This document shows positions 35,790-47,478 of a stretch of DNA of 64,000 nucleotides, in pieces. The stretch covers positions 15,252,001-15,316,000 of the forward strand of contig JBHGNT010000020.1 of assembly GCA_043228905.1 (NCBI GenBank), read 5' to 3'. The notes beneath the pieces are model-generated. The model had not been told where the DNA came from, made no database searches, and saw nothing but the letters and a program-made list of their open reading frames with translations. Each line of letters begins with the position of its first letter. The stretch's first letter is position 1. Origin of the DNA: Azolla caroliniana (lineage: Eukaryota; Polypodiophyta). Position numbers and translations under genes: made by a program.

Positions 35790-36413
35790 AAATGGGATTC
35801 AAGCTTCCAAGTCTTTAAACTGAAGTACTAAGGCTCTCTTCCTTGTTATGTCACATCCGACCCTCCATGTGTTGGTGATTGGTAGGGCCTCAATGTACCC
35901 TAACATTTTCCCAAGTGTTTGTGCATCTGCGTCGGGGGATGCATCTTCCTTGAGTCCAATGACACATGCATTTAAGCGTCGAGCCTTAACGCATTTTCTC
36001 TTCTTCAAGGGTAGTGTTAACAATATTTTCATATTTTATTTCCTTCTTAATGTTTCGTTTTACTACGTCTACCCAACCGGTTTTAGCTAACTCCATGTCG
36101 CTTTTAACTTCTTCTTTAACTTTTTTAATCTTGTCCTTTATATCCTCTATGGAGGATATTTCACTGTCTTCTCTAGATACCTCAAGGTCATTAAGTTGTT
36201 TCTTAATGTTAGTATTTTCTACTTTAAGTTTCTCTATTTCAACCTTAAGTGTGTCTTTTTCCTCTCTATCTTTTTTCTTTTGGGTTTCAGCTTCTTTCAC
36301 CCATTTTCACATATCATTCTCTATTTCTGCTAAGCGATTAAACATATCTAAAAAGTCTTCTTTACATATAGCCTCATCTTGTGTCTCCTTATGTTCTTTT
36401 CGTTTAGACGTCA
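35790..36413 (-). pseudogene. LINE ORF1, coiled coil plus RNA-binding-like part
   Basis: Starts MTSKRKEHKETQDEA at 36413. After an early TGA (about 36306) the frame continues as a Lys/Glu coiled coil (EKDTLKVEIEKLKVEN) and then a region like the ORF1 RNA-binding fold (ACVIGLKEDASPDADA, WRVGCDITRKRALVLQF). Frames are broken near 36000. ORF1 proteins coat LINE RNA. Confidence 0.55.
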
Positions 36414-36539
36414 TCTTGGTGTCAAAATAGATCAAAGTAATGGGTAGAAGACTTAGTTGAGCCTATGCGGACGTCGCATTTACATTGGCATTTCGTCGAT
36501 TCGTATGTAGCACGTGACAAGCATGTTGAAGAACCCACC

Positions 36540-36868
36540 AAAGAAGGCACAACCTCATAGTTGTCATTGTGCACTTCTTCATGTAATATACTTCCTGTTA
36601 TCATACTTTTCTCTTCCTCTCTCTCTCTCGTGATCCTCACAAAGTCTTTTCTCTCTTCTCTACCTCTCTAGTACTAATTCTCTCTGCCTCTAGTACTATT
36701 CCCAATAGTTTGAACCAAATTTCCCATGTTTTTATCTTCCTTTCCTCTAATATTAATCTTCTTCTCCTTCATTCCTCTAATACTAAATCGCAACTATTAG
36801 CGCACAAGAATACCAATCCATCTTCTCAGAGCTTCAGTGCTTGAAAGAAGAATTTGTAGCCGGTCGAA
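36540..36868 (+). mobile_element. Chromovirus M fragment: LTR end, leader and gag start
   Basis: Aligns with the D LTR downstream half (CT-rich tract, tagtactaattc repeats), ending near 36705. Then comes GTTTGAACC as in C and D, and then the first codons of gag (about 36795-36868, ISAQEYQSIFSELQCLKEEF-like). It is cut at 36868, where Copia G begins. It is collinear with the U3 fragment at 26851. Confidence 0.6.
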
Positions 36869-38121
36869 TCAACTTACCTTCTGCTCCTTGTTCGGCTTTC
36901 TTCTGCTAGGTCGCTTGTCGTAGTCCCATATTTGTCCTTACTGCTCTGAAGCGTTGATCTAGGAGTAGCTTTGTTAGGAAATCGATGATGTTCATCTCAG
37001 TGTCAATCTTCCGGATTTCGAGCTTTTTCTTGGTTACTAGCTCCCAGATATGATGATACCGCACCTCAATATGCTTTATCTTTGCATGGTAGAAAAGATT
37101 ATTGATGATATGTATCGCGCTTTGTGAGTCACAATATATGGTTGGCGCTGATCGGTTGATTCAACTAGTCATCTAGAAATCGTATGAGAGTTGGTACAGC
37201 CAGATGGCTTCCTTTGCTGCTTCCTTCATTGCTATTCATTCTACTTCTGTAGTAGACAGAGTTGTGCACTCTTGCAGCTTCGACCTCCATGATATGGCAC
37301 TGTCACCATTGGTGAAGATGTAGCATGTTGTCAACTTTTGATTTTTCGAATTCCCGACATAGTCGGAGTTGGTGTAGCCTTCGACTTCGGTCGGGTTTGT
37401 CGATCCGGAATTCAGTTCTGCATCCTCATTCCCATTTAGGTACCTGAAAATGTGCTTGAAATCCTCCCAATGCTTCTATCATGGGTTTGACATGTCGCGG
37501 TTGACAAACCCTACAACATAGGCAAGGTCAGGTCGGGTCGTCACCATTGCGTACATGATACTTCCTATGGCGGGTGCGTAAGGTATCTTCCTATTGAACT
37601 CTCTCTCCTTGTCCATTGAAGGAGAGTCTTTGTTCAATAGTCGGATCAACATCGGAAGCGGTGTTGGTCTTGGGTTCGCATTCTCCATGTTGAAGTGCCT
37701 CAGCACCTTTTGGATGTAGTCAGACTGGGAGAGCCGGAGTGATTTTGTCGTCTGATTTCGCTCAATCCTCATGCCAAGTATGTGTCGGGCTTGTCTGAGT
37801 TCCTTCATCGCAAACTTGTCGTGCAGGCTCCATTTTAGCTTTCCGATTTCGGCGTGATTGCTTCCTGCAATCAACATTAGTCGAGATATAGGATCAGATA
37901 CAATTGGAACATGTCGGCCAATTGCCAAGTATGTAGACATGGGTCGGAGTCAAACCGGTTGTAGCCGAGCTGTCAGATATAGGAATCAAACTTCTGGTAC
38001 CACATCCTTAGCGCTTCTTTTAAGCCATAGCGGCTTTTCTTCAGTTGACATACGAGGTGACCTTCCTCCCCCATCATCGTGAAGCTTGCCAGTTGAGACA
38101 TGTAGATGTCTTCTGCCATAT
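36869..38121 (-). pseudogene. Copia G: RT C-terminal part and RNase H
   Basis: Minus strand from the F insertion: EDIYMSQLASF, CQLKKSRYGLKEALRMWYQKF, KHILGMRIERN, YAPAIGSIMYAMVTTRPDLAYVVGFVNRDM, then RNase H (IYCDSQSAIHIINNLFYHAKIKHIEVRYHHI). Several stops are present. The 3' LTR is lost at the junction with the chromovirus fragment. Confidence 0.75.
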
Positions 38122-40902
38122 TGTTGTTGGGGTGGGGGGTGAAACCTAGAATGGCTTCACCCCCCTCCCAAGGGGGTTAAGTTAGAGAGAGAGCAAGAGA
38201 GGAAGACAAATACGAAATGACACCAAATGAGAGGGGAAAAAACTATCTCTCATTACATGCCCCATAAGGGGTTTATATAATACATAATGTAACGGTAACT
38301 AATATGTCCGTTACAAAAAGAGACCATTACATTCTTGTCACATGCACATAATTGTGCATGTGCTCACACACACTCATCCTCACAATCATATACATTACAC
38401 ATACCGAACAACCCCTTTAACGTGTTTTACCCTTATACCGCCCCATACAACTCCTACGGGTAACACATGGCACGCTTGTGGGACAGTGCATCGCACGGTG
38501 AACCCACTCACCATGGCAACTATTAACGACCGGAACTCCATCTGTCGTCTCAATAGTCGGAAATCCATCAACCGGATTTATAGCTCTACAATCGATAACT
38601 TCGATCAGAGCATTGCTTGACTCGAACCTTCTCGTTTTGTAAGCATGTCGCTCAATTGGATCACACACCAATTAGCTAGTTCAATGTGGTATGGGTCATG
38701 AAATCGTGTTGTGCATTTGTGTATTTTTTATTTCATCATGTGAGTTGTGTTTTCGAAATTTCATGATTTGTACCACTTATTTTTTGAAATTCTAGTTTTT
38801 ACCCTCATGTTTTTAGATTTTTATTTTCTGCCCTCCAGTTTTGGAAATCTTCTCTGATACCCTCGAGCTTCTAAAATTTGATTGTGTGCCCTTGATTTCA
38901 TGCAAATTTTCGTTGTGTACCCTTCTCTTCTTTCGTTTCCTCTCTTCACCTTCTTTTTCTCTTGTCCTCTTTTTTGTTTCTTCTCTCTTCTCTGCGTCTA
39001 ACTTCTTCTTTTTCTCCTGATTCTGATTTTTCTTCGTTCTTCTTTTGTCTGCATTCTTCTTCCTCCTATGTCCTCTTTATCCCTTCCTTTCCCCTACTTT
39101 GCTTCCCCGTTTCCATCTTGTTCTCCTCTTTTTCCTTCTCTTTTCTTTCTTCCGTTTCTTCTTCACTTTCATCCGTTTCTCCTTCTTTAGCCATGGCAGA
39201 GCTCGGTGGAGCTCTCTCTCTACTCTGTCTTGGTCTGTGTCTGTGTCTGTGTCTGTGTCTATGTCTGTTTAGGTCGTTTATGTTCGTCTTCTCAGCCGCT
39301 ACTCTGGACCGTGCTTTTGGCTACGCATCTCGGCTATGCTTTTCGCCGCGCGTCTTGGCCGTCGTTTCTCGGCCATCACTTGGCCGTACTCTCGGTCTGG
39401 CCGGTTATATGACCGCCTAGCCGGACCAGCTATCCGGTTGGCTGTTGGCACCGACTGTCGCCGTCTATCTGTTAGCCGCCGCTCCTGGCCGGTCCGGGTC
39501 CATCCGTTGTCCCCGTATCCGGTGTCATCTATGGTTGCTAGACACCGGTTGTCTGGCTGTCTGTCGGCCTTTTTCATTCGCCGGTCGTCTCTTAGCCGTT
39601 ACTTAGTTGTTGGCCATCCCTGAACCCTGGCATGTTGTCAGAGCTCACAATGAGTGCATATGTTTCTCTATTGATAGAATAACAGGTGCTTCATCATGTC
39701 CACTGATAGGAGATACGCTGCACACCCTATGCAATAGATGTTGAAGGACTTGTAGTTTGATCCCATTTTGTACTTGTTGATTACCACAGGTGAGAGTGAC
39801 AGAGGCAATAGTTGATTGCCCACAATAGCACAAGGATGAAGGCCGCCATGTCCACACCTAGATACTGCCCTCGTTTTTGTAAAAGGCATAGGTCCAAATA
39901 GGAAAGAGTTCATCTTTTCTGCTTTAGTGCTGAAGACGAGGCCATTGACATTGATTACAGCACAAGAATAGAGGAAAAGAAGGAGTGGGATATACCATGG
40001 GTCTGAAAGATTGAGTCTGTCTCCTTCTGCAATGACCAAAATACAACTTGTGGTAGCAACGTGTTGCAGCAAGGTAAAATGATCTTGCATGTTGATCTTC
40101 AAAGCGAGAAGAGAACCAGTAAGGGGGTGTAGGTAGTTGGATGAGATGATGATCCGAGATGATGACAATTAGAATCACAATAGTAGCTTGCTTCTATTGT
40201 AGTTAATGACGAAGCAAAATCAGAAATCATTTTTAAAGAGGATTAACACACATGCGCGATAGAAACCTTGTGCTCCCTGATCACACTGAACAACCAAGAG
40301 CAAGCAAGAAGTTTAGGGTTATGGGAAAGATAAATAGATAGACTTCCTCTAAGGGGTACTGTGGAGATCTCCATCACAGTTTGGCTGTCACACAAAGAGT
40401 CCACGTACAAACTACACTCTCCAACACAGATACAGATAGACACGCAGAGAGGGAGAGAACGAGGGATTAGTTGGGGATTAGTGATGGAGCGGGAGATTGA
40501 GGGAGTGTGACACTTCTTCTCAAGGGAGGGTCGTCCGTTCGGGCGTGCCAAAAGTGTTGTTGGGGTGGGGGGTGAAACCTAGAATGGCTTCACCCCCCTC
40601 CCAAGGGGGTTAAAGTTAGAGAGAGAGCAAGAGAGGAAGAGAGGAAGACAAATACGAAATGACACAAATGAGAGGGGAAAAAACTCTCATTACATGCCCC
40701 ATAAGGGGTTTATATAATACATAATGTAACGGTAACTAATATGTCCGTTACAAAAAGAGACCGTTACATTCTTGTCACATGCACATAATTGTGCATGTGC
40801 TCACACATACTCATCCTCACACTCATATACATTACATATACCGAACAACCCCTTTAATGTGTTTTACCCTTATACCGCCCCGTACAACTCCTACGGGTAA
40901 CA
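38122..40902. mobile_element. Short LTR element F, 2.8 kb, non-autonomous
   Basis: LTRs 38122-38465 and 40555-40902 (TGTTGTTGGGG to GGGTAACA) with perfect target duplication catat (38117-38121, 40903-40907), inside the Copia G RT frame. The LTRs differ by about six substitutions and a few short indels. The interior has no retrotransposon protein. A TATATAAACCCC motif in the LTR reads on the minus strand, while TGGCACGCTTGTGGGACAG sits 2 nt inside the left LTR. A GC-rich hairpin (38134-38143 with 38156-38165) lies near the LTR start. Confidence 0.85.
38466..40554. other. Interior of F: no recognised gene
   Basis: 38468-38900 is shared with F'. 38900-39200 is a pyrimidine-rich tract. 39228-39270 is a TGTGTC repeat. 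39300-39620 is GC-rich and built of repeated GGCCG phrases. 39668-40168 is open on the minus strand for 166 codons but begins at TTG, not ATG, with hydrophobic stretches; it could be captured host sequence. No function is assigned. Confidence 0.5.
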
Positions 40903-40907
40903 CATAT

Positions 40908-41545
40908 CTCCATGTAGGAAAGCCATCTTGACATCTAGTTGCTCAAGCGCTAGGTCCTCTATCGCCATGACCCCGAGTAGGAACCAAATGGTGGTAATCT
41001 TGACTACTAGTTAGTATATCTCGTTGTAATCGACCTAGCATTCTTGTTTGAATCCTTTTGCGATGAGCCAAGCTTTGTAGTTGGGCTTGTTCGAGTTAGA
41101 TACATATTTGTACCTGAAGACCCGTTTGCAAGGTAGCGGTTTCCTTCAATCTAGTAGTTCGACTAGCTCCCATGTCTAATTCTGATGAATCGAGTCCATC
41201 TCGGATTGCATGGCTTGTTGCGATGTGTTGGCATCCGGTGCGACTATACCTTCTTCGTATGTGCTTGGTTCGCCTGCATCGGTGTCGTTGATGTAGTTGA
41301 GGCCCGATTGATAGAACTCTATTGGCCTTCGAACTCGTCCGGATCTCCTGGGTGCCGAAGTGATCGGTTTGGATCCTTCGATAGGCTCTATCAGTTGATT
41401 GGTATTTGTTGAACCATTGATATCAGAAGTCTTGTTGGATGATTCGCCCCTATAGAGGGATTTCGGCAGTGTCACGTCATCCTCCCCTTCTTTGGGATCG
41501 ATTGACATGGCAACTTTTGCCTTGGCCATATTGTCTTTGTCAGTT
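40908..41545 (-). pseudogene. Copia G: linker and RT N-terminal part
   Basis: Minus strand: KSLYRGESSNKTSD, PRRSGRVRRPIEFY (usual text before RT), QQAMQSEMDSIHQN, then with stops LIAKGFKQE and EQLDVKMAFLHGD, into the F insertion. The matching text resumes beyond F at 38121. Confidence 0.75.
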
Positions 41546-41563
41546 TCCAGACAATATGGCCAA
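41522..41563. repeat. 15-bp perfect inverted repeat
   Basis: Arms 41522-41536 and 41549-41563 (TTGGCCATATTGTCT and its complement), loop 12 nt. It lies at or near the lower boundary of F' within Copia G. Confidence 0.85.
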
Positions 41564-42746
41564 ACTCCCACAGGCGCACAGGAGGAAATACGGACAGAAC
41601 CACCTGTGGAGATGATACAGGAGGATGCGATGGCCGACCATCAAGACGGAGACGCAACAAATGCAGAAACCATGACGCGGGGACTTCTAGCTGAGCCGGA
41701 AAATGGTGAGCCCATCCACATCACGACATTGCCTGTTACGATAAACAACGACAAGTGCCATGGCAGAGGCATGGCAGAGGCAGTGGCTGCCACAACAACA
41801 AAGAGAAGAAGCAACAGGAAGAGAAGATGAAGAAGAAGAGAAGATGAAGAAGAAGATAAGAAGAAAACGAAATCGACAGACAGATAGGAGAACAAATAAA
41901 GAACAAGAATACAAGAAAGCAAGAGAGAAAGAGAAAGGGGCACAGAGGAAAATTTCAATAATTTGAGGGCATATCATCGAATTTCAGAAGCTCGAGGGCA
42001 GAAGAGAAAATTTCAAAAAACGGAGGGTAGAAAATAAAAATTTTAAAACATGAGGGTAAAAACTAGAATTTCAAGTGGTACAAATCATGAAATTTCAAAA
42101 ATACAACTCACATGATGAAAGAAAGAATGCACAAACACACAACACGATTTCATGACCCATGCCGCAATGAACGAGCCGATTGGTGTGTGATCCAATCCAG
42201 AGATGTGTTGACCGAACGAGAAGGTTCGAGTCAAGCAAACGCTCCAATCAAAGTTATCGATCATAGATCTATGATCCGGTTGAGGGATTTCCGACTATCG
42301 AGACGACCGATGGAGTTTCGGTCAAGAAGAGTTGCCATGGCGAGTAGGTTCACCGTGCAATGCACTGTCCCACAGGCGTACCATGTGTTACCCATAGGAG
42401 TATATGGGGAGCCATAAGGGGTGGAACACAATAATGTGGTTGATGTGATGTGTAATATGGATGAGTGTGTGAGGGTGAGTATGTGTATGAACACATGCAC
42501 ATTTGTGTGCATGTGTACAAAAGTGAAAGAGTGGGTCAGTAATGTAACTCCTTATTTGTCTCATTCTTTTGTAACGGTTACCTTATGTACTATATAAACC
42601 CCTTATGGGGCATGTAATGGATATAGAATTTTCCCCTCATTTTGGTTTGTTTTTCTTTATTTTTTTTTTAACTCTCTCTCCCTCACACGTAATTCCCCTT
42701 GGGAGGGGGGTGAAGCCATTCTAGGCTTCACCCCCACCCATCAACA
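41550..42746. mobile_element. F' : inverted relative of F with one LTR
   Basis: The LTR at about 42391-42746 is the reverse complement of the F LTR family (TGTTGATGGGTGGGGGTG at 42746). The inner 41960-42390 aligns inversely with 38466-38900 of F, including the shared motif (TGGTACGCCTGTGGGACAG on the minus strand). The other LTR is not seen, so the lower end is approximate. No proteins. Confidence 0.7.
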
Positions 42747-44030
42747 GGGTGGTGTCGGCTCGGTCTATTTCGATTGTTTGTCGAATCACCGATTCGGCCC
42801 AGTGGGTCGGTCTTTCTACGCGTCCCTGTCAATTTCGAAGGAGACCTTTCTGCCCACTGTTGTTTGTTGGTTCTATTCAGAGAGAATAGTGTCTTCATTG
42901 AAGACTACATCATTGCTCTAGATCAACTTCCAATTCTCTTGGTCCCATATCCTGTAGCCGAATTCCCCAACAGTTCCATAAATGAGAAATATGCATTTTG
43001 TTACATGGGGTGCCAACTTGGTCCTCTTCTCCCTAGGGATGAATGCATAGGCTTCACATCTGAATATATGAAGTCTGTCATAGGTCGGTTGTTTTCCTAA
43101 ATATAGTGTGTGTGGCACTTCGAGCCTGATTGCTTTTGACGGTAATAGATTTATCAAGTAAACTACCGCTGCAATGCTTAGGCCCAGAACTCTAGCTTCA
43201 GTTCGGCTTGTTGGAGCATTGTCGTCACCCTCTTTTGGATCATTCGGTTGATCCATTCTGCCACTCCATTCTGCATGGTTGTGTAAGGAACAGTCTTTTG
43301 GTGCCGGATCCCTTTGTCGGACAGGTACTGTTTGAAGACTCTAGAGGTTTATTCACCTCCGTTGTCGGATCAGAGTGCCTTCACTCTATATCCTAACCGC
43401 CTCTCCACTTCAGCTATCCACCAAGTGAAGACCTCGAGCAATTCATCTTTCGACCTAAGTGAGTAGGCCCAAACCTGGCGTATACAGTCATCTACAAATG
43501 TGATGAAGTATTGGGAGCCCCCTCGAGATCTGTCAGGTATAGGCCCACATATATCTATGTGCATAAGCTCTAGGGGTTGTCGTACGATCTCATAGTGGAG
43601 AGAATGCGAACTTCGGGTCTGTTTCCCGTATCGACAATGCTCACAAAAGTTTGTCTTGTTCTGGAGTTTTAGGTTGTAGCCAACTGCCATCAGCCGATCG
43701 AGTCTGACTTGAGGCATAGGGCCAAGTCGGCCATGTCATAGGTTCAGGTCGGTCTTTTCGGCTATGTTCATGGCCCCTTCTGCATTGATCGCCATCATCT
43801 GGTACAAGTTGTTGTACTTGTGCTGCTTCCAATTTTCATATTTCCCCGGCTGATCATCCATGTCAACTCATTGAGAGTCATTCGGTACCCGTTTTCGGCT
43901 AACATGCGAATGAAGACCAAACTCCTTTTTAGTGCGGGGACGTGTCGGACTTGGTGCAAGATTATCACGTTGCCATTTGGCAGTTGAATTGGTACTTCGC
44001 CTACTCCGGCGATTTTACATTCCTGCCGAT
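42747..44030 (-). pseudogene. Copia G: protease remnant and integrase
   Basis: Minus strand: IAGVGEVPIQLPNGNVI (protease-proximal), GAG-pre-integrase, integrase zinc part (FCEHCRYGKQTRSS), core (ELMHIDICGPIPDRSRGGSQYFITFVDD, DDNGG- and HQKTVPYTTMQNG-like text with substitutions), and GYGTVGEFGYRIWD-like text. Several stops. Gag is absent: homology ends near 44030. Confidence 0.75.
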
Positions 44031-44264
44031 TGTATTTCTTTTCTTTTCTTTAAGTTTTCTATTGAGTTATGCAGGCCACCACCTTCTTTGGCGAGCTCTC
44101 CATCCCACACCCACGCGAGCTTCTTCACTCGCTTTTTCTTCCTCTTCTTCTCCTCCTTTCCCTTTTCCCTTCCCCCTTATTCAGCCACGATGGGAGTGGC
44201 TTTTATAGGGGAGGTCAACCACCCAGCCACCTTGAAGCGGTTTTTTTATTTTTATTTTTTTTAT
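44031..44264. other. Unassigned T-rich stretch between Copia G and H
   Basis: Pyrimidine-rich, with a GGCTTTTATAGGGG motif near 44191-44204. It may be part of the interior of the element continued at 59293. It ends in tttat, the target duplication of H. Confidence 0.4.
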
Positions 44265-44356
44265 TGTTAAAAATTAGGTAAGTAATTAAGGGTTAATTAG
44301 TTATGTGATTAAGTTAAGCGGAAGATTATATGATATGTGTGTGTATGTGTGTGAGA

Positions 44357-44398
<42 letters not shown>

Positions 44399-44663
44399 CA
44401 CTTATGGAGAACACAAGTTGGGGGATGAGTAACTATATCAAATTAGCATTATCATCATCAAATACAAAAATACCCACAATGAGGTATATATACATCTCAT
44501 GTGCAAGAGTGCACATGTGTGAGTGGAATATAAGGTGTAAATCTTATATTAAATGTACTTAGGAGTGGAGGATCTAGATTATCCCACTTAAGTATAAGGT
44601 CCTATTTAAGTCGTTATAGTCAACACTTCTAACTAGATTCTATCTAGGTAACTACGAAGTTAC
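44265..44663 (-). repeat. 3' LTR of Copia H, outer part
   Basis: Matches 58845-59240 except for a few substitutions, short indels and GA-repeat length. It is interrupted by E at 44663; the inner 46 bp lie at 55704-55749 next to the polypurine tract (CTTGAGGGGGCG on the minus strand). Confidence 0.9.
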
Positions 44664-45227
44664 TGTAGAGAAATCGTTACGGAATTAATCACAATAATCA
44701 GACAAAGCTGAAATACGAATCACACCAAAACAAATGCGAGAAAAAAAACAAGATAGACGACTATACACAGAGATTTACGTGGAAACCCTAAAACGGGGAA
44801 AACCATGGGTGAACAGATTCTTCACTATAATATAGTGGATATACAATACAGAGAAGATTACAAACACTCTGTCGAGTGTATCAACTACACAGGGCTCTTC
44901 GCGTCTGTTGTTACACACGCAACTATGGTGCAGCTCTCACTTCTCTCTCTCTTTTCCTACACATTGTCCGTCAACTCACACACTCAGATGTTTGCCCTAG
45001 TTCCATATATACTTACACAACTTTTTGGTTATTTACATATGTAGCCCTCATGGGATGCACACTTAGACTATTTACAAATATAGTCTCCCGAGTTGGCTAT
45101 TATACACAATTCCGGTTTTGGCCTCAGCTGAGTTCCTCATCAACTTGACTCCTGTTTTCCGACTCTTCAAATATCGGTTTTCCGAACAGTTGGGTCATCC
45201 TCCCACTAGAGGGACATATTCCCAACA
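44664..45227 (-). repeat. 3' LTR of Copia E
   Basis: 564 bp, same termini apart from one base missing at the low end (CTCTACA). Confidence 0.85.
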
Positions 45228-45237
45228 AACTCCCCCT

Positions 45238-47478
45238 TCACTCCTGTGGGAGGAAATCTGTCAGTCTTGTATTTTGTCGACAGACTCTGAGTTTGTCCAT
45301 AGGTAGGTTCTTCATCAGCATGTCGGATCCATTGTCGTCAGTATGGATCTTCACAAGAGCAAACTCTCCATCTTCGACTCTCTCCTGCAACCAGTGATAC
45401 CTTTTCTGTATGTGCTTGGTCCGGGAGTGGTATGCCGCGTTCTTGGCTAGGTGTATGGTGCTTTGGTTGTCACAATGAAGCAAGAACTCCTTTTGCTTCA
45501 TGCCTAGTTCGGCGAGAAAATTTCTCATCCAGATCAGCGCTTTCCCGGCTTCTACCGTCGCCATATACTCTGCCTCTATAGTTGACAAGGCTACAGACTT
45601 CTGCAGTCGTGCCTGCCACAACACTACTCCCCCTGCATAGGTCATCACGTACCCTGACGTGGATTGGCTTGAGTCGACATCTCCTAACATGTCTGAATCG
45701 GTAAAACCTTCCAGCACAGGTTTTCCAACACCATACCTTAGGCACACCCCCGAGGTGCCCTTTAAGTACCTAAGTATCCATTTCACCGTTGCCCAGTGTT
45801 CTCTCCCTAGATTACTCATATATCGGCTTACTGCTCCAACTACAAATGCTATGTCTGGTCTCGTACAGACCATAGCATACATTAGACTGCCGACGGCTGA
45901 GGCATATGGTACCTTCCTCATCTCAGCCTTTTCCTTCTTCCCTTTTGGACACTACTTCGCATTCAGTTTGCAATTTGTCGGCAACACTAAGCCGACCGGA
46001 TTTGCGTTCAACATGTTGAACCTCTCTAGGATCTTCGTCACATACTTCTGTTGTGACAACCATAGCACCTTTCGAGCTCTGTCTCAGGTTATGTGCATTC
46101 CTAGGATTTGCTTTGCCGGTCCAAGGTCTTTCATGGCAAATTATTTGCCGAGAGCTTTCTTCAAGCTTCCAATCTTCCTTGTGTTTTGATCGATTATCAA
46201 CATGTCATCAACATATAGCAAGAGAATCAAGAAATCTCCTTCCTCATACCTTTTGACGAACACACAGTGATCGGCCTGTGTTTTCTGGAACCGATGTTCC
46301 ATCATGAAGGACTCGAATTTCTTGTACCATTGGCGTGGAGCTTGTTTCAGACCGTACAAGCTTTTCCTTAGTCGACATACGAAATTCTCTTTCCCTTTCT
46401 CCTCAAAGCCTTCGGGTTGATGCATGTAGATCTCTTCGTCTAACTCCCCATGCAGAAATGCGGTTTTGACATCCAACTGTTCGATTTCCAAGTCCATGTT
46501 GGCCGCTATGATCAGAACAGTTCGTATGGATGTCATCTTCACGACTGGTGCGAAAATTTCGTCAAAGATGACGCCCTTCCTCTGTTGGAAACCCTTCACC
46601 ACTATTCGAGCTTTATACCTGGGCTCGTTGTCGACTTCTCCAATCTTCACCTTGTAGACCCATTTATTCCTGAGTGCTCTCTTACCTTTCAACAGCTCTA
46701 CTAGGTCGTAGGTGTAATTCGCGTGCAAGGATTCCATCTCCTCTTGCATCGCGTTCAGCCATTTTTCTCTGCTCTCGTCGGCAATGGCTTCATCATAGCA
46801 CTCTAGTTCACCGTCATCAGTCAAGAGGATGTATTGATTGGCATATGTAATCGGTGCCTTCCTTTCTCTGAGTGGGTATCTCCTTCCACTCCTCGTTGGC
46901 TCTCTTTCGGATGTCTCTGCCAACTCTTCTCTCTGCTCGGGATTCTGCTCATCAATCGGCATCTCCAGGTTGGACAACTCCAACTCATATTCCTCAATGA
47001 TTTTAGCAGATCTGCTGACTCCAACTCATAGTGTCTTTCCGAGTCGACCGACTCAGATTCGGCTCTGTCGGCCAGCTGTCTCCTTACAGCTACCGGTGAC
47101 GACACACTTGGCTTAAGTCGATGGTAATCGAGGTTGACTGGGAAGTCGGTTCCGACTTCTGTTGCTTCCAGTATTCAATTATCTTGTCTTCTAGAAAGAC
47201 TACATCCCGACTTCTCACTACCTTCTTGTCGACTAAGTCCCACAACCTATAGCCGAACTCATCTTCCGAGTATCCCATGAATATGCTCTTTTGACTTGTT
47301 GTCGAGCTTTGATCTCTGATCCTTTGGTACATGCACATATGCCAAACATCCGAACACCCTCAGGTGTTGGTAGGAGACATCCTTCCCTGTCCACACCCTC
47401 TATGGGAAATCACCCTTTAATGGCATTGAGGGAGACCTATTGATCAGATAAACAGTTGTGTACATCGCCTCAGCCCAA
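45238..47478 (-). pseudogene. Copia E integrase C-part, RT and RNase H
   Basis: Continues from D as AEAMYTTVYLINRSP and LRVFGCLAYVHVPKDQ, then RT open from 46983 to 46141 (EMESLHANYTYDLVEL, VEQLDVKTAFLHGELDEEIYM, LYGLKQAPRQWYKKF, LLLYVDDMLI) and RNase H at 45921-45238 (YASAVGSLMYAMVCTRPDIA, FTDSDMLGDVDSSQS, EAEYMATVEAGKALIW, HCDNQSTIHLAKNAAYHSRTK). Stops and a frameshift near 46140 and 45940 separate the pieces. Confidence 0.85.

Larger units (their letters stand above)
27031..36430 (-). mobile_element. LINE (non-LTR retrotransposon), split by chromovirus C
   Basis: Minus strand order: ORF1 (36413 to about 35790), endonuclease (about 35590-35204, then 29725-29160), RT (about 29040-28560), thumb and C-terminal region (28490-27194). 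Chromovirus C sits exactly within the endonuclease reading frame (29726-35203). The element lies between two collinear parts of a chromovirus LTR, so it probably inserted into M. A clear poly(A) tail and target duplication were not found. Confidence 0.75.

Noticed and set aside
38962-39420. 152-codon open frame rich in F, S and L in element F
   Set aside because: It arises from a pyrimidine tract and a TGTGTC repeat; low-complexity artefact.
40243-40551. Minus-strand frame starting at the inner edge of the F LTR
   Set aside because: The first codon is TTG, not ATG, and no domain is recognisable.
43932-44281. Short plus-strand frames near 44 kb
   Set aside because: T-rich sequence without motifs; they cross the H LTR boundary.
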